NCBI RefSeq assembly: GCF_900005765.1
Contig: NC_041690.1
Coordinates: 1 to 64,000 of the forward strand
DNA: 64,000 nucleotides
Direction of reading: 5' to 3'
Source: Plasmodium relictum
Lineage: Eukaryota > Apicomplexa > Aconoidasida > Haemosporida > Plasmodiidae
The notes beneath the pieces were generated by a model. That model did no database searches. It saw nothing but the letters and a program-made list of their open reading frames with translations, and had not been told where the DNA came from. How positions within the stretch are numbered: the first letter of the stretch is position 1; the number at the start of each line of letters is the position of its first letter. Both the position numbers and the translations under genes were made by a program. Below are positions 1 to 10,856 of this stretch, piece after piece.

Positions 1-500
1 ATTAAGTTAATGTTTATTTATTTTATATTATTTATTTATTTAATTTATTTTATTAATATTTAAGTTAATATTTATTTATTTATTTTATAATATTTAATTA
101 ATTTATTTACTTTATCAATATTTAATTAATTTATTTATTTTATAATATTTAAGTTAATGTTTATTTATTTTATAATATTTATTTAATTAATTTATTTATT
201 TTATTAATATTAAGTTAATGTTTATTTATTTTATATTATTTATTTATTTAATTTATTTTATTAATATTTAAGTTAATATTTATTTATTTATTTTATAAAT
301 AATTAATTAATTAATTTAATTTATTAATATTCAAGTTATTATTTATTTATTTTGTCAATATTTAATTAATTTATTTATTTACTTTATAATATTTTATTAA
401 TATTTTAAGTTAATATTTATTCGTTTTATAATGTTTAATTAATTTATTTTATTAGTATTTAAGTTAGTATTTATTTATTTTATAAATATTTATTCAATTA
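1..500. repeat. Degenerate A/T-only tandem repeat, possible centromere-type array
   Basis: The first ~480 bases contain only about 22 G/C residues (about 95 % A+T) and repeat a motif built on AAGTTAAT followed by stretches of TTTATTTATTTTATAATA. The AAGTTA core recurs near 4, 62, 151, 212, 269, 334, 407 and 462, so spacing is mostly 55-63 bases with some 75-90. There is also a longer-range copy: about 90 bases from position 1 recur essentially unchanged from 209. Plasmodium centromeres are known to be a few kb of about 97 % A+T with degenerate short tandem repeats, which this resembles. A subtelomeric or ordinary intergenic repeat is the alternative, and the left part lies outside the window. 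Confidence 0.6.
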
Positions 501-1437
501 ATTAACTTTTTTATGCTTAAATAAATTTATGTACTTGTTATTAATAATATATAATATATTTTTTTTTTTTTAATATATTTTTGAGTATAGTTTTTTTTCT
601 TTTATTAATGTTAATAAATTAAATAATAAGAATAATACTAAAAAGATAATTATTTGAAGGATTAAGTCTTAAAAGAAATTATAATTTGTCAAATATCGAT
701 TAAATAATTATTTTTTAATATTATTATTATTTAATTTAGTAATTGAATTATTTTATTAATTATTAAGCTAACTATTTTAGTATTATATTTAATTTATATA
801 TTATTATATATATTTATTTAATTTAGAATATATTATTTTTTATAATTTATTATTATATTATTTGATAAAATACATATTATTAATAAAATTTAATTTCCTC
901 CTTTTAGTTATTTCATTTATATTTATCAATAATATTTTAATTATTTATTTGTTTAATTGAGTTTTTAATCAAGAAAATTTAATATGCTTATTTTATTGAT
1001 TTTTTTCTTCTATTTTATATATTATTTAAAGTGGTTTTTTTATTGAAATTTAATTTAATTTTTTTAATGTTTTTTTTTTCAATAAAATAAAATTTTAAGA
1101 TAATTTACGTGCTATTCCCTTCTTTATCTTATTTTTCTGACTGTTTTTTTAATTGAAAAATATGCTTTTACTGCAAATATTTTATATATTTATATTAACT
1201 GTTTTATGCTTTATTTATTTTTTTTTTATATGATTATTTTATAAAATGATTAACTCATTTTTCTATTAGTTTCTTTTTAATAATTTCCCTAAATAATTGT
1301 ATTACTTTATTTTCATTATTTTATTCAATTTTTTTTTTGTATTAATTAATACTTATTAAAGGATTATTTACATATGATACACATAGTATCACATGTAACA
1401 ATTGTCTGTTCTTTTTTTAATAACTACTTTATACACT

Positions 1438-1617
1438 TTATTTATTTATTTTTTTTTTTTTTTGCACTATTTGAAGTTCACAAATGAATTGTAAATCATT
1501 TTGTTTTACAATGGAAGAAATAAATTTTTTAATATCAAACACCTCTGTTTTTTATATCTTCCTATAAATGTTGTCCCATTTATTTAGTTTTACGAGCAAA
1601 ATAATATATTTTAAATA
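1438..1617 (-). pseudogene. Decayed coding fragment with in-frame stop
   Basis: Read on the minus strand, the frame contains KLNKWDNIYRKI, then a TAA at 1552-1554, then KTEVFDIKKFISSIVKQND in the same frame, ending in a poly-Lys run. The composition (W, D, V, F, Q, C mixed) and local GC are unlike the flanking DNA. A single in-frame stop between two coding-like halves suggests a pseudogene fragment. No family was recognised. Short open runs also arise by chance at this base composition, so composition rather than length is the support. Confidence 0.3.
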
Positions 1618-1819
1618 TTACTATAATCAAAAAATAAAATGAATATAAAATAATTCAAATTTTTTTTATTAATATAGATATAAGAAATTTGTGCCTAACT
1701 CGTTCCTAATCTTTTATATTTTCTTTATAGAAACAAAAGATATAATATACTGCTTATAAATTATTTATACTGAAATGAAAAAAATAATAAAATAAAACAT
1801 AAATCATATAAACTATTTA

Positions 1820-1981
1820 TTATATATAATTTTTTTCATAAAATTGTTTTAATATTGTGAATATTTTCCATAAATTGATTCTTAGTATAAACATGTTATA
1901 ACAAGAATAGTAGTAATTGGCATATTTTTTGAACAATAACCATCTTTCTTTCAGATTAATTATGTCAAAATATTTATTATC
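1820..1981 (-). pseudogene. Trp/Tyr-rich decayed coding fragment
   Basis: A minus-strand frame of 53 codons is open between stops and includes LKERWLLFKKYANYYYSCYN followed by RINLWKIF. It has no start methionine in a plausible place and no neighbouring exon I can join. Two Trp and one Cys in an AT-only neighbourhood make it look like former coding sequence. It could equally be a chance open frame. Confidence 0.25.
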
Positions 1982-2362
1982 TCATTTAAAAGTTTTATAA
2001 ATAATAAAGATAACTACTTTTTTTATTATTCATTATCTAGAATAATATTCCACTGTCCTTTTTCTTTATTCTCCTTTCTTCACAAAAATATTAGCATTTT
2101 AAATATTTTAAGTATTATAATAAAAGAAATATTATAAATCAAGGTAAAAAAGTAAAATTTCATTAATTTTTGCTTCTTCTAAGAAAATTTTTTTTCATTA
2201 TGTAGAATTTTGAACATTTTATAAAATGAATATTCGCCAATTTAAACTTTGTTGAAATTAACAGAAAAAAAATCTCAAACACAAAATTTTTCCTTTTTTT
2301 AAAAATTATATAATTTTATTTCATTTTTTTTTCTCTTTGTTATAAAATAAATAAATTATAGT

Positions 2363-2530
2363 TTATCAAATGAACACCAGTTACATAAAAATTTATATAA
2401 AAAATTACTATTTTCAAAGAAAAATGAAACAATATATCATGCTGTTTCTTTGAGAACAAAAAAACCGCGCTTTATAATATTAGAGGAAGGTGATATGCTA
2501 GAACATGTAAATTGGCAAGCATATAAATGA
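2363..2530 (+). pseudogene. Exon-like fragment, possibly SURFIN/STP1-type remnant
   Basis: After an acceptor-like TTATAG at 2356-2361, the plus strand is open for 55 codons to a TGA at 2528-2530. It contains KKPRFIILEEGDMLEHVNW and ends WQAYK. The stretch 2461-2520 is about 37 % GC, very high for this window. The EHVNW..YK pattern resembles, from memory, sequences near the C-terminus of Plasmodium SURFIN/STP1 proteins, which are usually subtelomeric. No upstream exon, transmembrane segment or downstream continuation is visible, so it is called a relic. The family assignment is tentative. Confidence 0.4.
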
Positions 2531-2907
2531 AATCAAGAAAACCATAGAAAAAAAATAATATTTTTTTATAAATTTCTTTGAATAAAAATCTACATTTTTT
2601 TAAATGAAAAGTTATTTAAAAAAAAAAATATACTATATAATATATTATATGTGTAAATTATGTTGAATATAATTCAAAATATAATCTATGTGATGTGGCA
2701 TTTTTGATATAAAATTTTCCAAACTTTTATAAATATTCCTAAAATGAAAATATAAATATCAGTCATATATCATTTTTAATGTTCACATAATTTTTAAATT
2801 CAAGAATTTAAAAAAAATCCAAAAAGTACAATATTATATTTCTGCTTCATTACAATAATGCTGCCATTAAAAAAAATAATTTTTTTTAGAAATATTCAAA
2901 TTAACTT

Positions 2908-3096
2908 TTATTTGCATAAGAAAAAATATATAGTTTCAACTAAATTTATATATAAATAAGTTTTTTGATTATTTATTTTTAATGTGATAGCTTCATTGAA
3001 CTTTGGATAACACAAATTTTGTTGATCATTAGTATCTATATTAAAGTTCTCAAATTTTCCAAAAGAATCATAAAATAGTAAAAAATGAAAAAAAAT
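2908..3096 (-). pseudogene. Exon-like relic, family unknown
   Basis: The minus strand is open for 62 codons and contains YDSFGKFENFNIDTNDQQN and then LCYPKFNEAITLKINNQ. Local GC is about 25 %. No start codon or convincing splice sites were found. It may belong with the other minus-strand fragments at 4657-4770 and 5404-5602 as pieces of one decayed multi-exon gene lying downstream of PRPP synthetase. Confidence 0.35.
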
Positions 3097-4537
3097 TTAA
3101 TCATAAATTGTGTGAACTATTTTTATAGTTTTTTAACTTCATAAAATGATATTATATTTTTTTCCTTAAAATTTTTATATTCATATTACTGTATTACTCA
3201 TTTTATGCATTTGTTTTTGAATACTTGTTTCATATGCAAATGATTTTAATCTACGTGTATACTTTTATATTTTAATTGTGCACATAGATATTTTAAAATA
3301 AATTTTATAATTTATTATATTTTCATGAAAAAGCTTTATATGAAAAAAAATGAATTTATTTTTTTTCTACATTTCATAAAAATAAACTTTTTGTGTCTAA
3401 GTAATTAATATAAATTAATTTATAACATTATATATTATATCTTTTTTTTTTTTTTAAATTTTAGAATTCTAAAAAGTATTTTGTTTTTTTTTGTGGTAAT
3501 ATGAAATGTAATTTTTTTTTGTAAATGTAATATAACTTAAAAATTACTCTATTTTTTTACATTACATATTTTACTATGTTTAAAAAAAAATACAGTATTT
3601 ACATTTTAATTTTGCAATTTAATTGTTAGTATTCTCTAATAAAAATTTCATGAAGTTTGTATAATCTCTATATATTTTATCTTTTATGATTAAGCAAATG
3701 TCTAGTGTAATTCGTTCAACGATTTAATTTATTTTATATAACCTTAATTGTAATATAATGGTCATAAACAATAGACAATAAATTATTAACTCTTAAATAA
3801 TTTTATGTAATAAAATTAATTATATTTGTCATATTTTAGCAAGGTTAATAGAAAAAAAAACAAAATTTTATGGATAATATAATATATCACGCTAAATATG
3901 AAAATTAAATATATACACGTGTATAAAAATTATGAAAGAATATATTACAAAATATGTAAAAATTATATATTTTGTAATTCTTAATTGTATATTAAAACTT
4001 AATTTATCAAATGAAATTGTGTATTAAACAAAAATATGTATACCTAGATTTTATACCAAAACCTATTAGTATTGAAGTTTAACAAAAAAATATTAAAAAA
4101 ATCTATTGTAAAATTAAACTTATGGAGTTGTCCAAGTAAGATTCCATAAATTGGAAAAACAATGACGATATGAAATATATATGTAAAGTTAGTAGCTAAA
4201 AATTCAAAACTTTCTTTAATTATATATTTATTATAAAATTATTTGTACTTCTGTAAAAATAATGACATGAAAAAATTTGTAGACAGTATATATCTAATAA
4301 AAAAAATTATAAAAAGAGTTATTAAAAAATTAAAGTTGATGAATAATTGAAATATGTATAACAAATAATTAAAGAAATACAAAAAATTGGTACATTTTTT
4401 TAAAAAATCTTTTAATTAGTGTTGTCTTCATTTGTTTTTCTGCATTCTTCTGTAAGATATTGACTGAGTAATAAAATAGGATTTATTTTTATATATTTTC
4501 TTAGTACCTAAGCAGCAAAATATTACGTAAAATATAT

Positions 4538-4539
4538 AA

Positions 4540-4576
<37 letters not shown>
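4538..4576. repeat. (TA)n microsatellite
   Basis: An essentially uninterrupted run of alternating A and T of more than 30 bases lies within the gene-poor tract. Such runs are common in Plasmodium intergenic DNA. Confidence 0.9.
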
Positions 4577-4579
<3 letters not shown>

Positions 4580-4656
4580 ACAAATTATGTGAAATATAGT
4601 TATGTATTGGTTTAAAATATTTTAATTTCATAGGATTAAAATAGAAAAAAAATATA

Positions 4657-4770
4657 TCAAAGATGGAAGAATAAAAACAAATAAATTACTTCTTGCTGAA
4701 TTTCAAGCAGTTCTGTAGGATTTTCCCTTAATTTATCGGTGTCAAAAATATTGACTTGTTCTATTAATTT
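4657..4770 (-). pseudogene. Exon-like relic with donor-like end
   Basis: The minus-strand frame reads IEQVNIFDTDKLRENPTELL and then EIQQE, followed immediately by GTAATT, a plausible 5' splice site. Beyond that point the translation becomes hydrophobic and AT-driven. GC over 4681-4740 is about 32 %. This looks like an exon, but no acceptor of good quality is visible upstream and no partner exon can be joined with confidence. Confidence 0.35.
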
Positions 4771-5403
4771 TTAAAATTAAAATTCATATATTATTTTTTA
4801 TATGTGTAACATCTTTTAAATTTATTAAAAATATTATTTTTTCAAAAATTAATTTGAATTTTAATTTATCTATAATAAAATAAGTTATATAGTTAATAAA
4901 TTGGAATAAAATTGAAATTTTCTCAAATGTCTAAACATTTCGCAAAATAAAAATAATGAATTACATAAAAATATATATTTGTCTTAAAAGTTTTACAAAA
5001 AAAGGTTATATATACACTTATATAGATGAAAAATTAATAAATATAAATATAATCATCTGTTTTACCTATGTTTGCATCATTCCTAAAAATTCACAAAAAA
5101 AAATGTCGAAAAAAAATAAATAATAGGTTATGAAATATCTTAATAAGATGTAAATGCATATATATATTACTTTTCACTGCATATATTGGTTGGCGTCTTT
5201 CGGTCGCTATTATAAACTATTTTAAAATATTTATGTTTCTCTTTTTCACTGTTTACTAATCTAACTAACTATATAATATATATATAAGTGTATATGTACA
5301 TATGTACATTTACTCAAATTTTTTATTCACATATTAAAATGTTTTTAATTAAATTTACTTTCTCCAGTGCCTACAAAATTAAAAAGAATTAGGTTTAAAT
5401 TAT

Positions 5404-5602
5404 TTACGATAAAAAAAAATAAGTGATTAATTTGGGCATTTCAAATTGAGCATTATCCACTATTTAGTAATTAATTAATTACAGGGATTAAAAAGGGGAA
5501 AATCGAATCTCTAATATACTTAGTATTTTCATCGTCAAAAATATTTTTTCCGTATAAAATATGAACAAAATCATCAAAATTCATTTGCTTATAAATAAAA
5601 GA
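5404..5602 (-). pseudogene. Pair of exon-like relics
   Basis: Two minus-strand fragments lie close together. The upstream one (5471-5602) contains MNFDDFVHILYGKNIFDDEN and then TKYIRDSIFPFLIP followed by GTAATT, a donor-like site. The second (5404-5463) contains VDNAQFEMPKLIT. Further along, 5350-5365 has a tiny acceptor/donor-flanked block, and 5165-5220 is a GC-rich patch. Together they suggest a decayed multi-exon gene on the minus strand. I do not recognise the protein. Confidence 0.4.
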
Positions 5603-6615
5603 TTAAGATTTATTAGGAATATAAACAAATTAGAAAAATTTCTTATATCTCATAAATGAAAATAAATAAAATAAAAGCAAAAATATTGTGAATTTAATTT
5701 TTTGAATAAATATATAAAATATGAGAATAAAAGGGTATGATATTCATAGTAATAGAGCATTTGGATATGCTAATTCAGCATATTAATTTCAAGGAAATTG
5801 TATTTTTAATAAATGAAATTTAAGAATTTTCATAGGATTATGAAAAAAAAATTAAAATTTTAATTATTATCACTCTATAAGTTTTAACGAATTTTTATTG
5901 TGAAAATATTAAACTATTATGCACATTACACATTCATTTGGAGGTTTATTTTTCAATATAAATATTAGCATTAAAGATAAATAATTTCAATAAAAGTATA
6001 TCTTGTAACAATAGGAATATATTTTAAAGTAACTTTTCAAAATAAATAAAGACTTATGAAATTAAAGTTTATATGCATTATCTTTGAAAAAAATTTTAAG
6101 ACAAAAAATATATTTATATGAAAAAAAATAATATGAAAAATAGAATCATCTCAATTTTACTTTTGCATTAAAAGTAATTAACTAATCTTTTCGAAAAAAT
6201 AAGATTAAAAAAAAAAAAATTGGTATTTAGTAATTTTTTGAATATTTTCAATAAAATTATTAATTTTATATTTAAAGAAAATTAGAGACTGTCTTGATAT
6301 TAAAAGCAGAAATTTTATTTTAACATTTAGATAAATAGAAACTCTTTTTTTAATGTTAAGAGAAATGTAAAAAAAAAAAAAATTTATGAATATAAGTATA
6401 TAAGAAAAATGCATTAGTAAAAAAAAATAAATGGTTTTCTATATATATTTTTTAATTTATTCTTTTCATTATTAACGTAATTGTTTCATGACAAATATAT
6501 ATATTACTGTTATTAAAAAATAATTTTTTACTTTGTATCTGTATGCCTAATTTTTCAGTTGCGCCCTATTTTCATTAAAGTGATTTAGCTTTGTGAAATA
6601 ATCAAAAAAAAATTA

Positions 6616-8367
6616 TTATTCCTTCATTTCTACTTGCCCATCGGAAAAATCTTCTAATGCATTTTGTGATTGTTCATTATGAGCTCTTTTAATTCCCTCT
6701 GCTACTAATTTTGCAACTGACAAAATATGTAGCTTCTCACAACATATATTGCTTGGAATATGTATAGTATTTGTGGTTACAACTTCGTCAATACATGAAT
6801 CATTAATTTTTTCAATGCATCCATCAGATAAGATAGCATGAGTGGCATATAGATATATTTTTCTAGCTCCTGCATTTTTTAAAAGAGCTGCAACTTTTTG
6901 AGATTTATCACCAGTGTCAATAATATCATCTATTAAAATACAGTCACATCCCTTAATATCCCCAACTATTGTGAATTTCTCTTTTTCATAAGAATTTCTA
7001 TTTTTTTTATTCATAACTTCTAAATTCTCTGAACTGTTTGCAAAATCATTATTCTTTCTTTCTTTATTGATATTATTTATTTCATCTGAGTTCATAGAGT
7101 TCTTTGTATCATTATTTTCTTGATTTTTTTCCTGATAATTTATGTTCTTACATTCATTATTAGAAAAATTGTTCTCATTTAATTCATTACTTGGATAACC
7201 TTCTCTAGTATTCATTTCAGTGACAGTACTAGAAACAACTGTTGTAAATCCTGCATTAATGGAATGCTTTTTCATTCTGATCCAAAATTCCTTAGTTCTT
7301 TCTCCACCCCCGTTGTCAATTGAAACAATAACTGGGTTTTGAAGATTTTTTTTCTTAAAATATTGTACAGCCAAGGATTGAGGGTTAATGTTCATAAGGG
7401 GAGGTTGGAAATCTTTTTCCGTAGAAAATCCTTCAATTCTAGGATTATGTAAATCAACAGATATAATTGCATCAACTCCGCAAGTTTGGAGCAAAATAGC
7501 TACTTCTGGTGCCCCTAGTGAATGAACATAATTAAAATCATCTAAATGTTTAGCTTGTCTTGAATAATTCAAGTATGGTATAACTGCTGTTACTTTTTTA
7601 GCAGAAGCTCTTCTTAATGCTGATATAAATAAAAACAATTCCATTAAACGAGAATGAACATCTTTACCACCTGATGGAGTAGAATGAATTATATAAATGT
7701 CTCTTCCTCTAACTTCATCCATTATTTGAAGAGCTATCTCTCCATCATTATATTTTCCGACATAAGCTCTACCTAAACTTATTCCTAAATTGGAACATAT
7801 TTCATTTGCTAATTCGTGATGACTATTACTTGAAAATATTTGCATATTACTATATTCACTTAATTCTTGATAATATTCATATTTATCATCCTCTGGTTCA
7901 TTATTACTCTTTAGAACAGGTAATTTATCTGTTTTATTTATATTATGTGCTTCATATGAATCAGTGTAAATTTCGCTATTTTTTATCTTATTAACTTCGT
8001 TTTGTTTTTTAATATCTTCATTTATATTTATCTTTAAATCAGATATGTTTTTTTTAAAATCTATGTTCTTTTTTTCAAAATTTTCATCTTTATTTGAATG
8101 GAGAAATATCCCAAATAGATGGGCAAATAAAATGGTTCTTGTTTTTAAACTTCTTTTTTTACTATTATTATGCCTTTTGCTTTCTGTGCTTGAAAATATA
8201 GGGTATTTATTGAAATTGTTGTGTTTTGTATTTTTGTAAGCTAAATAAATGCTCTTCTGTAAAACATCTTGATAAATGTTTACAAATCCATTTTTATTCA
8301 GCAAATATTTTAATTTTTCATTGTGCTCGTAAAACTTACGGGAGCAATTATAAATTTTATTAATCAT
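6616..8367 (-). CDS. PRPS: Ribose-phosphate pyrophosphokinase (PRPP synthetase)
   Basis: The gene makes PRPP from ribose-5-phosphate and ATP for purine salvage, pyrimidine and NAD synthesis. The conserved enzyme starts at about residue 175 (MQIFSSNSHHELA) and shows the N-terminal domain with GKYNDGEIALQI, the SVDLHNPRIEGF catalytic/flexible region, and the PRPP-binding loop CILIDDIIDTGDKS near 474-489. The protein has 583 residues against about 315 in the family. The excess is a 174-residue Asn/Lys-rich N-terminal extension and an Asn/Glu/Lys insertion at about residues 390-463, just before the C-terminal half. The classical GG-containing segment is altered (SIDNGGGERTKEFW), so allosteric behaviour may differ. 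The extension could carry a targeting signal, but I see no clear one. It is a single exon, transcribed away from UPF3. P. falciparum has two PRPP synthetase-like genes, and this one is probably the copy adjacent to UPF3/NMNAT. Confidence 0.92.
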   Translation of the reverse strand: MINKIYNCSRKFYEHNEKLKYLLNKNGFVNIYQDVLQKSIYLAYKNTKHNNFNKYPIFSSTESKRHNNSKKRSLKTRTILFAHLFGIFLHSNKDENFEKKNIDFKKNISDLKININEDIKKQNEVNKIKNSEIYTDSYEAHNINKTDKLPVLKSNNEPEDDKYEYYQELSEYSNMQIFSSNSHHELANEICSNLGISLGRAYVGKYNDGEIALQIMDEVRGRDIYIIHSTPSGGKDVHSRLMELFLFISALRRASAKKVTAVIPYLNYSRQAKHLDDFNYVHSLGAPEVAILLQTCGVDAIISVDLHNPRIEGFSTEKDFQPPLMNINPQSLAVQYFKKKNLQNPVIVSIDNGGGERTKEFWIRMKKHSINAGFTTVVSSTVTEMNTREGYPSNELNENNFSNNECKNINYQEKNQENNDTKNSMNSDEINNINKERKNNDFANSSENLEVMNKKNRNSYEKEKFTIVGDIKGCDCILIDDIIDTGDKSQKVAALLKNAGARKIYLYATHAILSDGCIEKINDSCIDEVVTTNTIHIPSNICCEKLHILSVAKLVAEGIKRAHNEQSQNALEDFSDGQVEMKE

Positions 8368-10856
8368 TATTATACTGTATTATATATTTTTCTTTTTTTT
8401 AACATCAAACATAAATTAATATATAAAATACATAAATAAAAAGAAAAAAAATATATAAAATTAATAAAAATATGAAAGAAAAAAATTAAAAAAACTCTTT
8501 TTAATTACATTAAAAAGACGTTAATAAATTTTTTTTTTTTTTTGTATAAAAAGAAATGTGCTAATTTTTTTGTAGCTTTCATACTCACATTTTAAATGTT
8601 TAATTAATTATAAATAATATTTAATTTTTATGGGATTTATCTGTTAAGGAATTCAGAAATAAAATAAATATTTGTACATACTATATTTTAGATATATTAA
8701 TTACAAAGAATGTGAATTCTGTTTTATTATATTTATACATAAGAACTTAAACTTTTAAAAAATTTCCATTTTTTAATTTTATATCAACATTAATTTTTAT
8801 TATTTGTTTTTATAGAAAAATCCACATTTTTATTATATGTAAATTATTGAAACAAAGTAAAAAATAACAAAGAAATTAATAAATTAATTATGTAAATGTA
8901 AAAATTTTAATTTATTTTTTTATTATTAATTATGAATATATATGTTTCCATTAATTGAAGCATATTATTATAAATCCAAAAAATTGTATTATTAAAAAAC
9001 GATTACATAAATGGAAATATTAATATATTACTTATACAATTTTAAACAGTATAAATGTATAACATAAATAAATATATATAAAAGTAAATTTATATATTCA
9101 ATATTTTTTATACTTTTAGAATTTAAAACATTATGAAAATTTTGTTATTTTTGTTTTATCAAAAAATGATTATACCTATAGTTGAACTTCATTTTTGTAA
9201 ATTCATTACATAATTCGTATAATGAATATATAAAAAAAAAATATAAATGAAATTTTCAGTGAATAATATATACATTTACATGAAGCAAAAAATTTGTGAT
9301 GCTTTTTTTTTTTTTTTAATAAAAATATTATATTAAACTTTAACAAATTAAAGTAATATGTTTTATGTAATAATATATTGTAATGTTATATTTTTGCATA
9401 CATAAAATCAATTATAAAAATTTCTCTATTATTTATGAAAATATTAATTTGTAGAAAGTGTTTTTACACTATACATATGAAATAGTTTATTATTCCTTAA
9501 AATGCTTATTAATAACTATTTAAAACAAAAGGTTAATGAATTATTCGTTGTTATTTTATTAATATCATAAAATTACAAACATATGTAAAATTAAAAGGAA
9601 AAAAGGAAAGGTTTTACATCATTTAATTTGAATAAAAATAAAAATTTTAAAATCACGTAATTAAAAAATGACTATAAAAAAAGAGAATCGTTAAGTAGAA
9701 ATAATTTACAAAAAATTCTCTACAAAATTGAATTTTTTTTTAATTTTTTTTTTTGCTACATATATTGAATTTTTATATTATTTTTAGAGATATTTTTGCA
9801 TTTTTTACTATAAACTTTTCCGATTTTTTTAAGAAATATTGCTATATAGATTCACCATAAAAATCATGAATAATAAAAGAAACAGATTTGACAAATTAAT
9901 TTCATTAAATTATTAAGTTAATTCCAAAACTACTAAAAACATATAGGTTTAATCAATTTCCGCATTCTGAATTAATTTTATTTAAAAAAGTGTATTTTTT
10001 ATTATGTAATTTATGAAAAAAGAAAAAAAATGGAAATATATTATAAAAATATTATTTTTTTTTCGAAATGATTCTAATTCTTAATTTTTAACATATAAAA
10101 CAGGCTGATTCTATTATAAAATATATTTTATTTTTAAAATAAATGAATAATTTAATTTATACGTGTACATGTTTACTTTTAAAATAAATAAGATAGACAA
10201 TATAATTAATTGAAATAAAATTTTGTTAATTTGAAGTAATATCAAAAATATTCATCATCATATGATATTATATTTTATAATAAAACATATATTAGCAAAC
10301 ATAACGACATAAGTATATATACGCACATATAAAGCTTTTCTTATTTTCATGCTTATCTCATATTTCTGTTTTCAAAAAATTATTTTAATTTGTTTTTTTT
10401 TTTAAATTTATATTTGTAATATTCGTATTATTTAAAGTTTAAAAAATTTTTCATTTTTTTTTTATAGTATATATTAAAAGTGAAAATCCTTAAAATTTTT
10501 TTTTTATTATTTTATTTTGATAAATAAAATAATAAAAAAAAAATATTTATGCAATTTAAAAATCTTTTTTTTAAAGAATTAGGTAAAATCAAAATGAAAA
10601 AGAAATAATTATTTTTTTATAAATGTTTATAAATAATTTATTATAAGCTTATTCTTATATGAAATTTGAAATAAAAATTATAAATTTAAAAAAAAAAAAA
10701 TTATACATACAAAGGAATGAATAAAAAAACTTAATGTTGACTTATATAAATATTCCATCAACTATTAATTTCTTTGAAGTTAATTTTATCAAAGAGAAAT
10801 TATAATATTTAGTTGTCCCCATTTTATTTAAAATTATTTTTATTGAAAAAAAAAAA
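8368..10856. other. Divergent intergenic region PRPS / UPF3
   Basis: This 2.5-kb region lies between two divergent start codons and presumably contains both promoters. It is built of poly(dA:dT) runs with no recognisable gene, RNA or repeat family. No specific regulatory motif was identified. Confidence 0.6.

Larger units (their letters stand above)
500..6615. other. Gene-poor 6.1-kb tract with scattered decayed-exon-like islands
   Basis: No intact gene is visible between the left-edge repeat and PRPP synthetase. Most of it is very AT-rich with poly-A/T runs and a (TA)n microsatellite near 4540-4576. Several islands of 60-180 bases stand out: their GC is 25-37 %, against about 10-15 % around them, and they translate to mixed amino-acid composition. 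They lie on both strands: 1438-1617 (-), 1820-1981 (-), 2363-2530 (+), 2908-3096 (-), 4657-4770 (-), about 5165-5220 and 5404-5602 (-). The clearest are listed separately. They look like remnants of one or more multi-exon genes that have decayed. Confidence 0.5.

Noticed and set aside
6205-6414. 69-codon hydrophobic open frame on the minus strand
   Set aside because: Composition is Phe/Ile/Lys/Tyr only, as expected for non-coding T-rich DNA. There is no clear signal-peptide cleavage or export motif and no joined exon.
6616-8367. Possible chromosomal rearrangement because a P. falciparum PRPP synthetase lies some distance from NMNAT
   Set aside because: P. falciparum has a second PRPP synthetase-like gene that, as I recall, lies next to UPF3/NMNAT, so conserved order is the simpler reading.
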